From Marinobacter zhanjiangensis (GTDB lineage: Bacteria > Pseudomonadota > Gammaproteobacteria > Pseudomonadales > Oleiphilaceae), in the NCBI RefSeq assembly GCF_014651935.1, contig NZ_BMXV01000001.1:700358-764357 (forward strand): DNA of 64,000 nt. The letters run 5' to 3'. The notes under the pieces were generated by a model, which searched no databases, was not told the origin of the DNA, and saw only the letters and a program-made list of their open reading frames with translations. Below are positions 27,302-36,994 of this stretch, piece after piece. Every line of letters starts with the position of its first letter. Position 1 is the first letter of the stretch. The position numbers and the translations under genes were made by a program.

Positions 27302-28447
27302 ATGCCCTACGCCAACACCTTTCTGACAAAAACCCTGTTCGCCACCGCCCTTGGTGCGTCGCTCCTCTTTGCCGGCTCCGCCGCCGCCCAGGAGCTGCCT
27401 GACACCATGACCTGGTCGTCCTACGACGTCGGCTCTGCCGGATACGCGGAAGCCTCCGCCATTGCCGATGCCTTTGGCCGTGAATATGGCACCCGGATCC
27501 GCATCCAGCCTTCGGGTTCCGCCATTGGCCGGCTGCAGCCATTGCTCAGCGGACGTGCGGACTTTGCCTTCCTGGCCACGGAAACTTTCTTTGCCGCTGA
27601 AGGCATTCATGACTTTTCCACCCGTCGCTGGGGCCCGCAGGATCTCCGGGCCGTGGCTGGCCGCCCGTCATCGTTCGGTATCTTCACGGCGGCGGACGCC
27701 AACATTGAAACCCTGGAAGACCTGAAGGGCACCCGTTTCGCCTATGTCGCCGGCAACCCGTCCATCAACGTGAAATGTGATGCTTTTCTGGCCTTTGCCG
27801 GGCTGAGCCGGGATGACGTGGAAGCCATCATGTTTCCCACCTATGCCAACACCATGAGTTCACTGGCCCGTGGCGAGGCCGATGCCTCCTGTACCACCAC
27901 AACTCCGAGCCATGTCTACGAACTGGCCGAATCGCCCCGGGGCATTCGCTGGCTGGAAGTGCCGAAAGACGATGAAGAAGGCTGGAAACGCCTGCGGGAA
28001 GTGGCGCCTTTCTTCCAGCCCTACACGGAAACCGTGGGTGCCGGCATCAGTGAAGAGAATCCGGTGGACATCCTGGCATACCGCTATCCGGTTCTGACTG
28101 TTCGTGCCGATATGGATGAGGAAGCGGTTTACAACTACATCAAGGCTCTGGACGAGACCTATGACATGTACAAGGATGCTACCGCTGTCATGCACCGCTG
28201 GGACCTGAACGAGGCGGGTACGCCGGCCATTGATGTGCCTTTCCACGCCGGCGCCATCCGCTATCTGGAGGAAAAAGGCATCTGGACCGAGGAGCATCAG
28301 GACTGGAACGACCAGCGTACCGCCCGCCTGAACGCGTTGCTGGACGCCTGGCCGGAAGCTCTGGACGCCGCCGAAGGCAAGAGTGACGAGGAATTCGCAG
28401 AGATCTGGGAAAAGCACCGCACCCAGGCGCTGGAATCCGTCAACTGA
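27302..28447 (+). CDS. TAXI-family TRAP transporter solute-binding protein
   Basis: A 381-residue periplasmic protein with signal peptide (about 1-29, SAAAQ). The core shows WSSYDVGSAGYAEASAIADAF, PSGSAIGRLQPLLSGRADFAFL and the later GTRFAYVAGNPSIN segment, consistent with TAXI (TRAP-associated extracytoplasmic immunogenic) binding proteins. It captures a carboxylate-type ligand for the fused TRAP permease encoded downstream. ATG 27302 follows CGGAGAA; an upstream ATG at 27257 would lengthen the n-region. The 163-base upstream gap is AT-rich and may carry the IclR operator. Confidence 0.9.
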   Translation: MPYANTFLTKTLFATALGASLLFAGSAAAQELPDTMTWSSYDVGSAGYAEASAIADAFGREYGTRIRIQPSGSAIGRLQPLLSGRADFAFLATETFFAAEGIHDFSTRRWGPQDLRAVAGRPSSFGIFTAADANIETLEDLKGTRFAYVAGNPSINVKCDAFLAFAGLSRDDVEAIMFPTYANTMSSLARGEADASCTTTTPSHVYELAESPRGIRWLEVPKDDEEGWKRLREVAPFFQPYTETVGAGISEENPVDILAYRYPVLTVRADMDEEAVYNYIKALDETYDMYKDATAVMHRWDLNEAGTPAIDVPFHAGAIRYLEEKGIWTEEHQDWNDQRTARLNALLDAWPEALDAAEGKSDEEFAEIWEKHRTQALESVN

Positions 28448-28469
28448 GACTCGACAGTACCTTATGATC

Positions 28470-28498
28470 GGGGCCCGCCAGGGCCCCTTGTTCATTTT
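28470..28498 (+). terminator. Attenuator-like hairpin between TRAP binding protein and permease
   Basis: Arms GGGGCCC (28470-28476) and GGGCCCC (28481-28487) with a 4-base loop are followed by the U-rich TTGTTCATTTT. It should cause partial termination so that the binding protein is made in excess over the permease. Confidence 0.65.
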
Positions 28499-28536
28499 CG
28501 GAATAACACCGCCATGTGCCCTGGAGTATCACACCC

Positions 28537-30510
28537 ATGAGCGTTTCCACCGCTGCGGAGAGTGCCGCACCGACCGGGCCTGAGCAGAGGGAAGGCCGTC
28601 TGCAGGGCATTGGTTACTGGACCGTTATCGTCCTGGGAACCCTGGGTTTGCTGATGGCGATCAACCAGACCTTCAACCTGGAAATTCTCGGGTTCAAACC
28701 CCTGGGCAATGCCTACCTCTATTACCTGATTGGCATTTTCCTGGCGGCCGCTTTCATCGCGTTTCCCGCCTGGAAAGGGGCCGCCAACAGGGTGCCCTGG
28801 TATGACTGGCCGCTGGCCGCCATGGCGATGGTATGCGCCGGTTACCTCGGCTACCACGGCCTGACAATGATCAACTTTGGCTGGGAGTTTGAAGCGCCCC
28901 CCGAAGCCACCGTGCTGTCCGGCATACTGCTGGTATTGATCCTGGAAGGGGTTCGCCGCTGCGGAGGCTGGCCACTGCTGTTCGTGGCGCTGTTTTTCGG
29001 GACCTATCCGCTGTACGCCGATTCCATGCCCGGCTTCCTGTGGGGTAACCAGTACACCCTGCCGGAAATAATCCGGGCCCACGTCATCGGCGCGGAGAGC
29101 ATCATCGGCATTCCCATGCAGGTGGTGGCCCAGCTGGTCATCGGTTTCGTGGTCTTTGGCGCGGCCCTGACCGCCACGGGTGGCGGTGAGTTTTTCATGA
29201 ACTTCGCCACGGCCCTGATGGGGAAAAGCCGGGGTGGTCCGGCCAAGGTGTCGGTACTGTCCAGCGGCATCATGGGCAGCCTGTCCGGCAGTGTGATTTC
29301 CAATATCCTGACCACCGGGCCTATCACCATTCCCACCATGAAAAAGACCGGCTACCCGCCCCACTACGCGGGTGCCGTGGAAGCCTGTGCCTCGACCGGG
29401 GGTACCCTGATGCCGCCGGTGATGGGGGCGGTGGCGTTTATCATGGCGTCGTTTCTGGGTGTGCCCTACGCCGAGATTGTCATTGCGGCGTTCCTGCCGG
29501 CATTGCTGTTCTATCTGGCGCTGCTGTTCCAGGTGGACATCTACGCCGCCCGCCGGGGACTGAAGGGGTTGCCGCCGGAGGAAATCCCGAGCCTGAAGGA
29601 AACCCTCAAGGACGGCTGGCCCTATCTGCTGGCGCTGGGCATGCTTATCTACATGCTGATCGTGATGCGCCTGGAGGCCTACGCGCCTTACTACGCCACG
29701 GTGGTCCTGCTGGGTATTTCCATGTTCAAGCGCAATCACCGGCTGAACCTGAAACGGGCGCTGGCGTTCCTGCAGGACCTGACGACCAGTGTCGCCAATC
29801 TGGTGGCCATTCTGGCTGGCATCGGCCTGGTGGTCGGGGGCCTTTCCTACACCGGGGTGGCGGGGGCTTTTTCCCGTGAGCTGCTGCTTTACGCCGACGG
29901 CAGCGTTCCACTGATGCTGATTGCCGGCGCCATTACCAGCTTCGTGCTGGGCATGGGGATGACGGTCAGCGCCTGTTATATCTTCCTGTCGATCCTGCTG
30001 GCTCCCGCGCTGGTGAATGCGGGCCTGAACCCGCTGGCCAGTCACCTGTTCATTCTTTACTGGGGCATGCTGTCCTATATCACGCCACCGGTCTCCCTGG
30101 CGGCCATCACGGCGGCCGGCGTGGCCGGTTCCAATGCGGGTCGCACCGGTCTCTACGCCATGCGCCTGGGTGGCATTCTGTTCATTCTGCCGTTCCTGTT
30201 CGTGATCAATCCGTCACTGATCCTCCAGGGGGAGTTGAGCAAAATCCTGACGTCCACCTTTACCGCCATTACCGCTATCTGGCTGCTGTCCGCGGCGATG
30301 GAAGGCTACCTCTACAAGATCGGTGCCCTGGGATGGCCAGCCCGGATTCTGGTGCTGGTGGCCGGCGGCATGCTGATCTATCCGGAGCTGATGACAGATC
30401 TGGTCGGCTTTGGTCTTGTCGCCGCCATTTACCTGAGCAGCCGGCTGCTGAACTTTCCTGCGGTAACCGTTGGCCGCATTCCGGTAAAACCGACGCAACG
30501 CACGGGGTGA
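28537..30510 (+). CDS. TRAP transporter fused permease (DctQM-type)
   Basis: A 657-residue inner membrane protein with about 16 spans, combining the small (about 20-175) and large (about 180-600) TRAP permease subunits in one chain, as is usual for TAXI systems. The large-subunit region has GSLSGSVISNILTTGPITIP and TGGTLMPPVMGAVAFIMA, hallmark DctM-type segments. Transport is driven by a sodium or proton gradient. ATG 28537 is chosen over GTG 28516. It shares a transcript with the binding protein and precedes the CoA-transferase genes by 6 bases. Confidence 0.92.
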   Translation: MSVSTAAESAAPTGPEQREGRLQGIGYWTVIVLGTLGLLMAINQTFNLEILGFKPLGNAYLYYLIGIFLAAAFIAFPAWKGAANRVPWYDWPLAAMAMVCAGYLGYHGLTMINFGWEFEAPPEATVLSGILLVLILEGVRRCGGWPLLFVALFFGTYPLYADSMPGFLWGNQYTLPEIIRAHVIGAESIIGIPMQVVAQLVIGFVVFGAALTATGGGEFFMNFATALMGKSRGGPAKVSVLSSGIMGSLSGSVISNILTTGPITIPTMKKTGYPPHYAGAVEACASTGGTLMPPVMGAVAFIMASFLGVPYAEIVIAAFLPALLFYLALLFQVDIYAARRGLKGLPPEEIPSLKETLKDGWPYLLALGMLIYMLIVMRLEAYAPYYATVVLLGISMFKRNHRLNLKRALAFLQDLTTSVANLVAILAGIGLVVGGLSYTGVAGAFSRELLLYADGSVPLMLIAGAITSFVLGMGMTVSACYIFLSILLAPALVNAGLNPLASHLFILYWGMLSYITPPVSLAAITAAGVAGSNAGRTGLYAMRLGGILFILPFLFVINPSLILQGELSKILTSTFTAITAIWLLSAAMEGYLYKIGALGWPARILVLVAGGMLIYPELMTDLVGFGLVAAIYLSSRLLNFPAVTVGRIPVKPTQRTG

Positions 30511-30516
30511 GTCATC

Positions 30517-31200
30517 GTGATCAACAAAATCGGTAGTTCCATGGCGGAGGCTGTCTCCGTGGTCAAGGATGGCGATGTCGTCATGATCGGCGGCTTTGGC
30601 AGTTCCGGCATACCGCTGGAACTGATCGAGGCCCTGCGCCGTCATGCCCCGAAGGATCTGACCATTATTTCCAACAACGCCGGCGTGGCGGAAGAGGGCA
30701 TTGCCTCCCTGCTGAGGGATGGACTGGTACGCAAGATGATGTGTTCGTTTCCCCGGTCCAAGGGGTCGGTGTGGCTGCAGAAGCGTTACAAGGAAGGCTC
30801 CATTGAGTTTGAGCTGGTACCCCAGGGCACACTGGGGGAGCGGATCCGCGCCGCCGGTGCCGGTCTGGCCGCCTTCTATACCCCCACCGCCTACGGCACT
30901 CTGCTGGCCGAGGGCAAGGAAACCCGCGAGTTCAACGGCAGAGGCTATGTACTGGAAACGGCTCTGCACGCCGACGTGGCGCTGATCCGTGGCGAGAAGG
31001 GCGATGCCTGGGGCAACCTGACGTACAACACCGCCGGTCGTAACTTCAATCCGTCCATGGCCACGGCTGCCAGGACCACCATTGCCGAAGTAAAACAGAT
31101 CGTCGAGGTGGGCGATCTGGACCCGGAGGCGGTGGTGACGCCAGGGATTTTCGTGGATACCGTGGTTCTGCAGGAGGGGTTGCTCGATGCAAGCGCTTAG
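30517..31200 (+). CDS. 3-oxoacid CoA-transferase subunit A
   Basis: A 227-residue family I CoA-transferase alpha subunit. It has the conserved MIGGFGSSGIPLELIEAL near residue 23 and FYTPTAYGTLLAEGKE near 120, at normal length. With subunit B it moves CoA from succinyl-CoA (or acetyl-CoA) to a 3-oxoacid or other carboxylate. The start is GTG 30517, six bases after the TRAP permease stop, and the 3' end overlaps subunit B by 14 bases. The pairing with an importer indicates activation of the imported acid. Confidence 0.92.
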   Translation: MINKIGSSMAEAVSVVKDGDVVMIGGFGSSGIPLELIEALRRHAPKDLTIISNNAGVAEEGIASLLRDGLVRKMMCSFPRSKGSVWLQKRYKEGSIEFELVPQGTLGERIRAAGAGLAAFYTPTAYGTLLAEGKETREFNGRGYVLETALHADVALIRGEKGDAWGNLTYNTAGRNFNPSMATAARTTIAEVKQIVEVGDLDPEAVVTPGIFVDTVVLQEGLLDASA

Positions 31201-31831
31201 TAAAGAAGATATGGCCCGCCGGGTTGCACGGGATATTCCCGATGGCGCCTATGTGAATCTGGGCATCGGCATGCCAACGCAGGTAGCAAACTATGTATCC
31301 GACGACCGGCATGTTATATACCATAGCGAGAATGGCATTCTCGGCGTGGGGCCAGCGCCGGCACCCGGTGAGGAAAACCCGGATCTGATCAATGCCGGCA
31401 AGCAGTTTGTGACCCTGCTGCCCGGAGGCTGCTATTTCGACAACGCGGATTCCTTCGCCATGATGCGGGGCGGCCACCTGGACATCGCGGTGCTGGGGGC
31501 GTTTCAGGTATCGGCCAGTGGCGACCTGGCCAGCTGGGCCACCAACGATCTCAGCGAGCCGCCCGCGGTTGGCGGCGCCATGGACCTGGCGGTGGGCGCC
31601 CGGCGCCTCTGCGTGCTGATGAAGCACTGCACCCGTGATGGCGAACCCAAGATCCTGCCCGAGTGTGAGTACCCACTCACCGGCAAGGGTGTGGTGAACC
31701 GGATCTATACCGATCTGGCGGTGCTCGATGTGACTGACTCGGGCCTGCGAGTGGTGGAGCTGGTTGGCGATAATACCCTTGAACAGGTGCAGGCGGTCAC
31801 CGGAGCACCGTTGCTGCCCCCGGAATCCTGA
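31187..31831 (+). CDS. 3-oxoacid CoA-transferase subunit B
   Basis: A 214-residue family I CoA-transferase beta subunit. The catalytic Glu48 lies in HSENGILG, and GGxGGAMDL-like PPAVGGAMDLAVGA follows near residue 128. It forms the active enzyme with subunit A through an enzyme-CoA thioester on this Glu. Its start overlaps subunit A by 14 bases with GGAGG upstream inside that gene. Confidence 0.93.
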   Translation: MQALSKEDMARRVARDIPDGAYVNLGIGMPTQVANYVSDDRHVIYHSENGILGVGPAPAPGEENPDLINAGKQFVTLLPGGCYFDNADSFAMMRGGHLDIAVLGAFQVSASGDLASWATNDLSEPPAVGGAMDLAVGARRLCVLMKHCTRDGEPKILPECEYPLTGKGVVNRIYTDLAVLDVTDSGLRVVELVGDNTLEQVQAVTGAPLLPPES

Positions 31832-31906
31832 TCCGTACCGATGTCGTGACCCGGGCGGAGTCTGCTGCAGATAGTCAGTAGCACCCCGGTCACCAAAGAG
31901 CCTTCA

Positions 31907-33259
31907 ATGACACAGACATCTCCCGCCGGACCGCTGGACCTGACGCGGTCCGCGCTGGCCTACCTGGCATTGTTTTGCGGTGTACTCTCGCTCATCCCCG
32001 GCATGGCAGTGGTGGGCGCCTCCGCCATTGTGCTCGCCATCCTGCTGGGCTGGCGAGACCTGCGCCTGGTGGCCAGAATCATCTTCGGCCTGCTGGTCGC
32101 CATGTCACTGCTGGCACTGGTGGACGAGCCCGGCGCCCTGATGGACGGGGCGGTGAACATGACCCGGCTGACCGCACTGATTCTCACGGTCATGCTGCTG
32201 TCGACCCTGCTGGGTCGCTCCAACGATCTGGAGCGGATCTCCGCAAGCCTGTTCGCCGGTCGCCCCACCGTGCGGTACCTCAGCGTGACCTTTGGCACCC
32301 TGGTGCTGGCGGTGCCCCTGAACTTCGGTTCGGTGGGGGTGGTGTCTTCGATGATTGCCGGGCAGGTACGCCGCCAGGGTGAATCGGCCATGGCGCGAAA
32401 TGCCTCCCGGGGCACCCTGCGGGGGTTTGGAGCCTCGCCCACCTGTTCGCCGCTTTCCATCTCGGTGGTCATGACCGTCACCTTCCTGCCTGGGCTGCAC
32501 AGCTGGCAGCTGATTGCGTTCAGTCTGCCCCTGGCCACGGTGTACCTGCTCAGCGGGCTGATCTTCACCGAGCGGGAATCCCACGCGCCGGCCAGGGACA
32601 ACGTCACGGCCACCGGCCTGCAGAAGTATCTGCCGTGGCTCAGGTTCATGGCTATTATCGGCGTCATTTGCCTGGGTGCCTTCCTGCTCAGTGGGCCAGG
32701 GCAGCTGAGCTATTCCAAGGCGGTGACCCTCAGCTGCCTGGGTGCGGTGGGCTTCTTGTGGATGCACGGGCTGATCAACTCACCGGCCGGCGAGCGTGCT
32801 GCCCTGCCTTCCATGGCGTCGGTGAGCAACGAGCTGGTCATTGTGGGCGGTTCGGCATTTCTGGGGGCATTGATCAGCGCCTTCGCCCTGAAATGGCTGG
32901 GCGCCGGTTTCAGTCTGCCGGGCTGGGGTTACCCGGTGGTGGCCGCCCTGGTGCCATGGATTTTCTTTGCCGGTGGCATGGTGGGGCTCAACCCGATCGT
33001 GATCGGTACCCTGACAGGGGGCGTGCTGGGGCCGATCTGGCCCTTGGAGGCGGTACTGGGGCTGGGCATCGGTATGGTATCTGGCTGGGGTATTACCACC
33101 GGGGGCACGCCCTATTCCGCCAATTCGTTGCTGATGGAGCGGGTGACCGGCTATTCCGCCAAGGTGGCCTCCTATCGCTGGAACCTTGTCCACTCGGTGA
33201 TCAGTCTGCTGGCGGGGGGAATTCTGGCGGCGGTGCTGACCTGGTCTCTGGCCGGCTGA
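31907..33259 (+). CDS. Multi-pass membrane protein, putative permease
   Basis: A 450-residue protein with about 11-12 spans and a polar loop near residue 220. It shows internal features of ion-transporter-type carriers, such as NFGSVGVVSSMIAGQ, GFGASPTCSPLSISVVM and GWGITTGGTPYSANSLLM, which look like two pore-type hairpins in the two halves. I cannot place the family exactly. It follows the CoA-transferase genes by 75 bases in the same direction and may move a related organic anion. A strong bidirectional hairpin follows. Confidence 0.7.
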   Translation: MTQTSPAGPLDLTRSALAYLALFCGVLSLIPGMAVVGASAIVLAILLGWRDLRLVARIIFGLLVAMSLLALVDEPGALMDGAVNMTRLTALILTVMLLSTLLGRSNDLERISASLFAGRPTVRYLSVTFGTLVLAVPLNFGSVGVVSSMIAGQVRRQGESAMARNASRGTLRGFGASPTCSPLSISVVMTVTFLPGLHSWQLIAFSLPLATVYLLSGLIFTERESHAPARDNVTATGLQKYLPWLRFMAIIGVICLGAFLLSGPGQLSYSKAVTLSCLGAVGFLWMHGLINSPAGERAALPSMASVSNELVIVGGSAFLGALISAFALKWLGAGFSLPGWGYPVVAALVPWIFFAGGMVGLNPIVIGTLTGGVLGPIWPLEAVLGLGIGMVSGWGITTGGTPYSANSLLMERVTGYSAKVASYRWNLVHSVISLLAGGILAAVLTWSLAG

Positions 33260-33287
33260 AGGGATCAGTCCCGGAGTGAGAGGAACT

Positions 33288-33313
33288 CCCACCCCGGCGG
33301 GCGCCGGGGTGGG
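33288..33313. terminator. Bidirectional hairpin between convergent genes
   Basis: Perfect 11-bp arms CCCACCCCGGC (33288-33298) and GCCGGGGTGGG (33303-33313) with a GGGC loop lie between the putative permease (plus) and proX (minus). No long U-run follows on either strand, but position and stability fit a shared terminator. Confidence 0.6.
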
Positions 33314-33325
33314 AAACCGTGCGGT

Positions 33326-34336
33326 TTATTCGGCAGCGGCGCGGGCTTCTTCGAGCCAGCTGTCGAAGGTGTCGCGGTTGGCTTTGATCCACAGGTCAGT
33401 GTGGCGCTGGATGTCTTCCATGCTGTCTTCGCCATCACGCATGGCCAGGTTCTGGGCGCTGATGTCATTGGCGGACAGTTTCATGATGGCAAACAGTTTG
33501 GCGGCTGCCGGGTTGTTGTCGGCAAAGTCCTGGTTGGCGATGATGCGCTGATCGTTGGCCTGGAAGCCGTAGTTGGTGCCATCTTCCAGCGCGGTATCCA
33601 CGCCTTCCCGGTCACCCGGCAGGGATGAGAAGGGCACTTCCAGCCATACCACGTCTTCGTTGGGCACCATGACGCCACTGACCCAGTAAGGGGTCCAGGT
33701 GTAGTAGAACACCGGCTCGCCCTGTTCGAAACGGGCAATGGTATCGGCGATAATGGCCGAATAGGAACCCTGATTGTGGACGACGGTATCACGCAGGTCG
33801 TAGGCATCCATGTGATGCTCGATGACTTCCTCGCAGCCCCAGCCCGGTGTGCAGCCGGTCAGATCCGCCTTGCCGTCGTCATTGGTGTCGAAAAGCGCCG
33901 CGATCTCGGGATCCTGGAACTGTTCGATATTGGTGATGTTGTATTCCTCGGCGGTTTCCTTGTCGATCAGGTAACCCTGCAGGGCACCGGATGAATAGAC
34001 GCCTTCACGGTAGATTTCCTCGTCGCCGCCGGCACGGTTGTAAAAGTTGGTGTGCAACGGGTCCCAGTGGTCCGCCATAAAGGTGCCGTCGCCGTTGGCA
34101 ATGGCCACGTGAGCGGAGGCGTACTCGATTTCCTTGATCTCGCTGACGTCATAGCCCAGCTCTTCCAGGGCCCGGGACACCAGCAGGGTCTGGAAGGTTT
34201 CCTCGGCAATGGAGCTTTTCAGGGGTTGCACATCAATGCCTTCGCCGGGCTTTTCCTGGGCGTTGAGCGCAAAGCTCGCAGTCAGGGAGGTAGCGGCGAC
34301 GGCGACTGCCAGTCGTTTGGTAAGGGAGGTTTTCAT
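33326..34336 (-). CDS. proX: Glycine betaine/proline ABC importer binding protein
   Basis: A 336-residue periplasmic protein with signal peptide (1-26, LNAQ). It has the ProX-type sequence [16 protein letters not shown] (about 85-100), the [20 protein letters not shown] loop (about 150-169) and [14 protein letters not shown] (about 206-219), whose aromatic residues would form the cage for a quaternary ammonium group. It supplies ProW/ProV during osmotic stress. Its start overlaps proW by 4 bases, with AAGGAG inside proW. Confidence 0.93.
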   Translation of the reverse strand: MKTSLTKRLAVAVAATSLTASFALNAQEKPGEGIDVQPLKSSIAEETFQTLLVSRALEELGYDVSEIKEIEYASAHVAIANGDGTFMADHWDPLHTNFYNRAGGDEEIYREGVYSSGALQGYLIDKETAEEYNITNIEQFQDPEIAALFDTNDDGKADLTGCTPGWGCEEVIEHHMDAYDLRDTVVHNQGSYSAIIADTIARFEQGEPVFYYTWTPYWVSGVMVPNEDVVWLEVPFSSLPGDREGVDTALEDGTNYGFQANDQRIIANQDFADNNPAAAKLFAIMKLSANDISAQNLAMRDGEDSMEDIQRHTDLWIKANRDTFDSWLEEARAAAE

Positions 34337-35472
34337 CGGGATGTTCTCCTTGGGATGAGTTTTCTTATGAGGGCTGCGGGCCCGTGATCGTACCAGCGAC
34401 GGGTCCCGCGACTGCGTGAATCCTGCCCCAGAGACTGGGTGAGGCGGTCGAGAATGATGGCGAGCAGGACAATACCCAGCCCGCCGATAGTGGCCAGCCC
34501 CATGTCGAGGCGGCCGATACCACGAAGCACCATCTGACCGAGGCCGCCCACGGCAATCATGGACGCGATCACCACCATGGACAGGGCCAGCATCAGGGTC
34601 TGGTTTACGCCTGCCATGATGGTGGGCATGGCCAGCGGCAGTTGCACCTTGAACAGCAGCTGGCGTGGGCTGGCCCCGAATGAGCGGGAGGCTTCCACCA
34701 GGTCGGACGGTACCTGCCGGATGCCCAGGTTGGTCAGGCGGATCAGCGGCGGCAGCGCGAAGATAATGGTAACCACCACGCCAGGCACGTTACCGATACC
34801 GAACAGCATGACGATCGGCACCAGGTAGACGAAGGCGGGGGTGGTCTGCATGGCGTCCAGCACCGGGCGCATGGTAGTGGCCACGCGATCATTGCGCGCC
34901 AGCCAGACCCCGGTGGGCAGGCCAATAAGCATGCAGAAGAGGACGGCGGTGAGCACCAGGGCCAGGGTCACCATGGCCTCTTCCCAGGCGCCTATGGCGC
35001 CTACCACGAACAGCGAAATGATGGTGCCGATGGCCAGCGTGCGGCTGGCTACCTGCCAGGCAACCAGCCCGAAGATCAGGATGACCAGCAGCGACGGTAT
35101 CGCCAGCAGGGTTGACTCAACGCTGGAGAGCACGGCATCCACCGGTACGCGTACAGCCTGGAACGCGGGCCGGAAGTTGCTTACCAGCCAGTTCAGCCCG
35201 GTCTCGACCCAGCTACCCAGTGGTATCCAGGCATCAGCGAAAGGCTCCAGGATATCAAAGCTTTTCTCGGGAATCGGCTCACTGCTCTGCAGCCAGCTGC
35301 TGCCGTTTTCTGCGCCATCGGGTGACGGTGAGCGGTCACCCCAGGGGCTGCTGCCGGCATCACCCTGCGCCCCGGAACTGTCTGAGCTGCCCTGTGGGTC
35401 GAAGGTGTTGCCGTTCTCTGCTTCGCTCTCCTGGGCATTATCGCTCGCCCAGGGATTGGATGAATCAGTCAT
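34333..35472 (-). CDS. proW: Glycine betaine/proline ABC importer permease
   Basis: A 379-residue permease. Residues 1-75 are polar, Ser/Asn/Gly-rich and acidic, then about seven spans follow, with the ABC contact motif around [32 protein letters not shown] (cut short here as [10 protein letters not shown] and [11 protein letters not shown]). The long polar N-terminal extension is typical of ProW. Overlaps proV and proX by 4 bases each. Confidence 0.92.
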   Translation of the reverse strand: MTDSSNPWASDNAQESEAENGNTFDPQGSSDSSGAQGDAGSSPWGDRSPSPDGAENGSSWLQSSEPIPEKSFDILEPFADAWIPLGSWVETGLNWLVSNFRPAFQAVRVPVDAVLSSVESTLLAIPSLLVILIFGLVAWQVASRTLAIGTIISLFVVGAIGAWEEAMVTLALVLTAVLFCMLIGLPTGVWLARNDRVATTMRPVLDAMQTTPAFVYLVPIVMLFGIGNVPGVVVTIIFALPPLIRLTNLGIRQVPSDLVEASRSFGASPRQLLFKVQLPLAMPTIMAGVNQTLMLALSMVVIASMIAVGGLGQMVLRGIGRLDMGLATIGGLGIVLLAIILDRLTQSLGQDSRSRGTRRWYDHGPAALIRKLIPRRTSR

Positions 35473-36662
35473 GCGGCCTCTTTGTCCCTGTCCAGTGCCT
35501 TGAGAAGGATGGCGCGGGAGATCACGCCCATGTAACGGCCATCGTCATTGATTACCGGCAGGCTGAAGCCGGACGCGGCCACCTGGCCGATCAGCTCGCT
35601 GAGCGGTGTGCTGTCGTTCAGTGGCGTTGCCTCGATAAAGGCATCGCCGATGCCGCCGCCCTGTTTTTCGGCAGCCAACAGTGACTCGATGGACACCACG
35701 CCCCGGAAGTGCTGGTCGGAGGTGACCACATAACCGTAGTCCTGATCGTTGCCTCGCAGGCGCTCCAGGGCTGAAGCGACGCCAGCGCCTTCCCGCTCGA
35801 ATACGGTGACGGTCTTCTTGTGGGCGATGTCGCCGGCGGTATAGATGGCGGTGATATCCACGTTGCGGAAGAACGAGCGCACATAGTCATTGGCCGGGTT
35901 CTTCAGGATCTCGTCCGGTGCACCAACCTGGACCACCTTGCCCCCCTCCATGATCGCTATTCGATCACCGATGCGCATGGCTTCATCCAGATCGTGGGAG
36001 ATAAATACCACGGTACGCCTGGCCTCCTCCTGCAGCTTGAGCAGCTCGTCCTGCATCTCGGTACGGATCAGCGGATCAAGGGCAGAGAACGCTTCGTCCA
36101 TCAGCATCACTTCCGGGTCATTGGCCAAGGCCCGGGCCAAGCCAACGCGTTGCTGCATGCCGCCGGAGAGCTCGTCCGGATAGCTGTTGGCCACCGGCTC
36201 CAGACCCACCTGGGCCAGTGCGGTTCTGGCCCTTTTTTCACGCTCGTCCACGTTCATGCCGGCCAGCTCCAGGCCGAAGGCCGCGTTCTGCAGTACGGTT
36301 ATGTGAGGCATCAGGGCAAAGGACTGGAACACCATACTGATCTGTTTGCGTCGCACCTCTCGCAAGGCTTCAGGGGACATCTTGGCAATGTCCTTGCCAT
36401 TAAACAGAATCTGGCCAGAGGTGGGTTCGATCAGTCGATTCAGCAGGCGCACCATAGTGGACTTGCCCGAGCCGGACAGCCCCATGATCACGAAAATCTC
36501 GCCCTCCTGAATGTCAAAAGAGGCGTCGTGAACACCGATGGTCTGGCCGGTTTTCTCGAAAATGGTGTCTTTTTCGAAGCCTTTTTCCAAAAGCCGGAAG
36601 GCATCTTCCGGGTGGTCCCCGAAAATCTTGAATACGTTCTTGATCGACAGTTTAGGTGTCAT
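35469..36662 (-). CDS. proV: Glycine betaine/proline ABC importer ATPase
   Basis: A 397-residue ATPase. Walker A is GLSGSGKST (61-69), signature LSGGMQQR near 168 and Walker B VMLMDE near 190, followed by paired CBS domains (about 275-395) that in OpuA/ProV relatives gate transport by ionic strength or cyclic di-AMP. ATG 36662 is chosen; the longer frame upstream has no ATPase sequence. First gene of the proVWX operon; its promoter lies in 36663-36994. Confidence 0.94.
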   Translation of the reverse strand: MTPKLSIKNVFKIFGDHPEDAFRLLEKGFEKDTIFEKTGQTIGVHDASFDIQEGEIFVIMGLSGSGKSTMVRLLNRLIEPTSGQILFNGKDIAKMSPEALREVRRKQISMVFQSFALMPHITVLQNAAFGLELAGMNVDEREKRARTALAQVGLEPVANSYPDELSGGMQQRVGLARALANDPEVMLMDEAFSALDPLIRTEMQDELLKLQEEARRTVVFISHDLDEAMRIGDRIAIMEGGKVVQVGAPDEILKNPANDYVRSFFRNVDITAIYTAGDIAHKKTVTVFEREGAGVASALERLRGNDQDYGYVVTSDQHFRGVVSIESLLAAEKQGGGIGDAFIEATPLNDSTPLSELIGQVAASGFSLPVINDDGRYMGVISRAILLKALDRDKEAA

Positions 36663-36994
36663 GTACGAATCCCGGTGGCGTTGAAGCGCCTTTGTAGGCT
36701 CCCCATTTAAGGTAACCCTGTCAAACCGGTAATATAGCATTGTGTGTGCCAAACACTTATGGCTATTTGCCGGGGGCTCTGTTACCTTCGCCGCATCCTG
36801 CCTCTAAGGATCTGCAGTTACCGGCCCAGAAGCCGTCTTGCAACTACTTCATACGACCCGCCAGAGGACGTCCTCCCGTTACCGGTGAGCGACTGTAGTC
36901 GTCTTATTTCCATGCACTGTCATGGCATCTGCCCGCGTTGACTACCGGTAACCCCGGCTTTCGTGGAGGCAGCACAATCAAGAGTTTATCCAAT
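36663..36994. promoter_or_regulatory. 332-bp divergent region between proV and rhlE with TTACCGG repeats
   Basis: No gene is supported here. The octamer ACCGGTAA/TTACCGGT or its core recurs four times in alternating orientation at 36725-36732, 36817-36824, 36878-36886 and 36944-36952. The last two, GTTACCGGT and ACCGGTAAC, could pair in the rhlE leader. Regulatory meaning is inferred only. Confidence 0.4.

Noticed and set aside
28492..30045. 517-codon open frame antisense to the TRAP permease
   Set aside because: Codon composition is a mirror of the GC-rich permease gene, the product is low-complexity (His, Gln, Gly) and no start site is supported.
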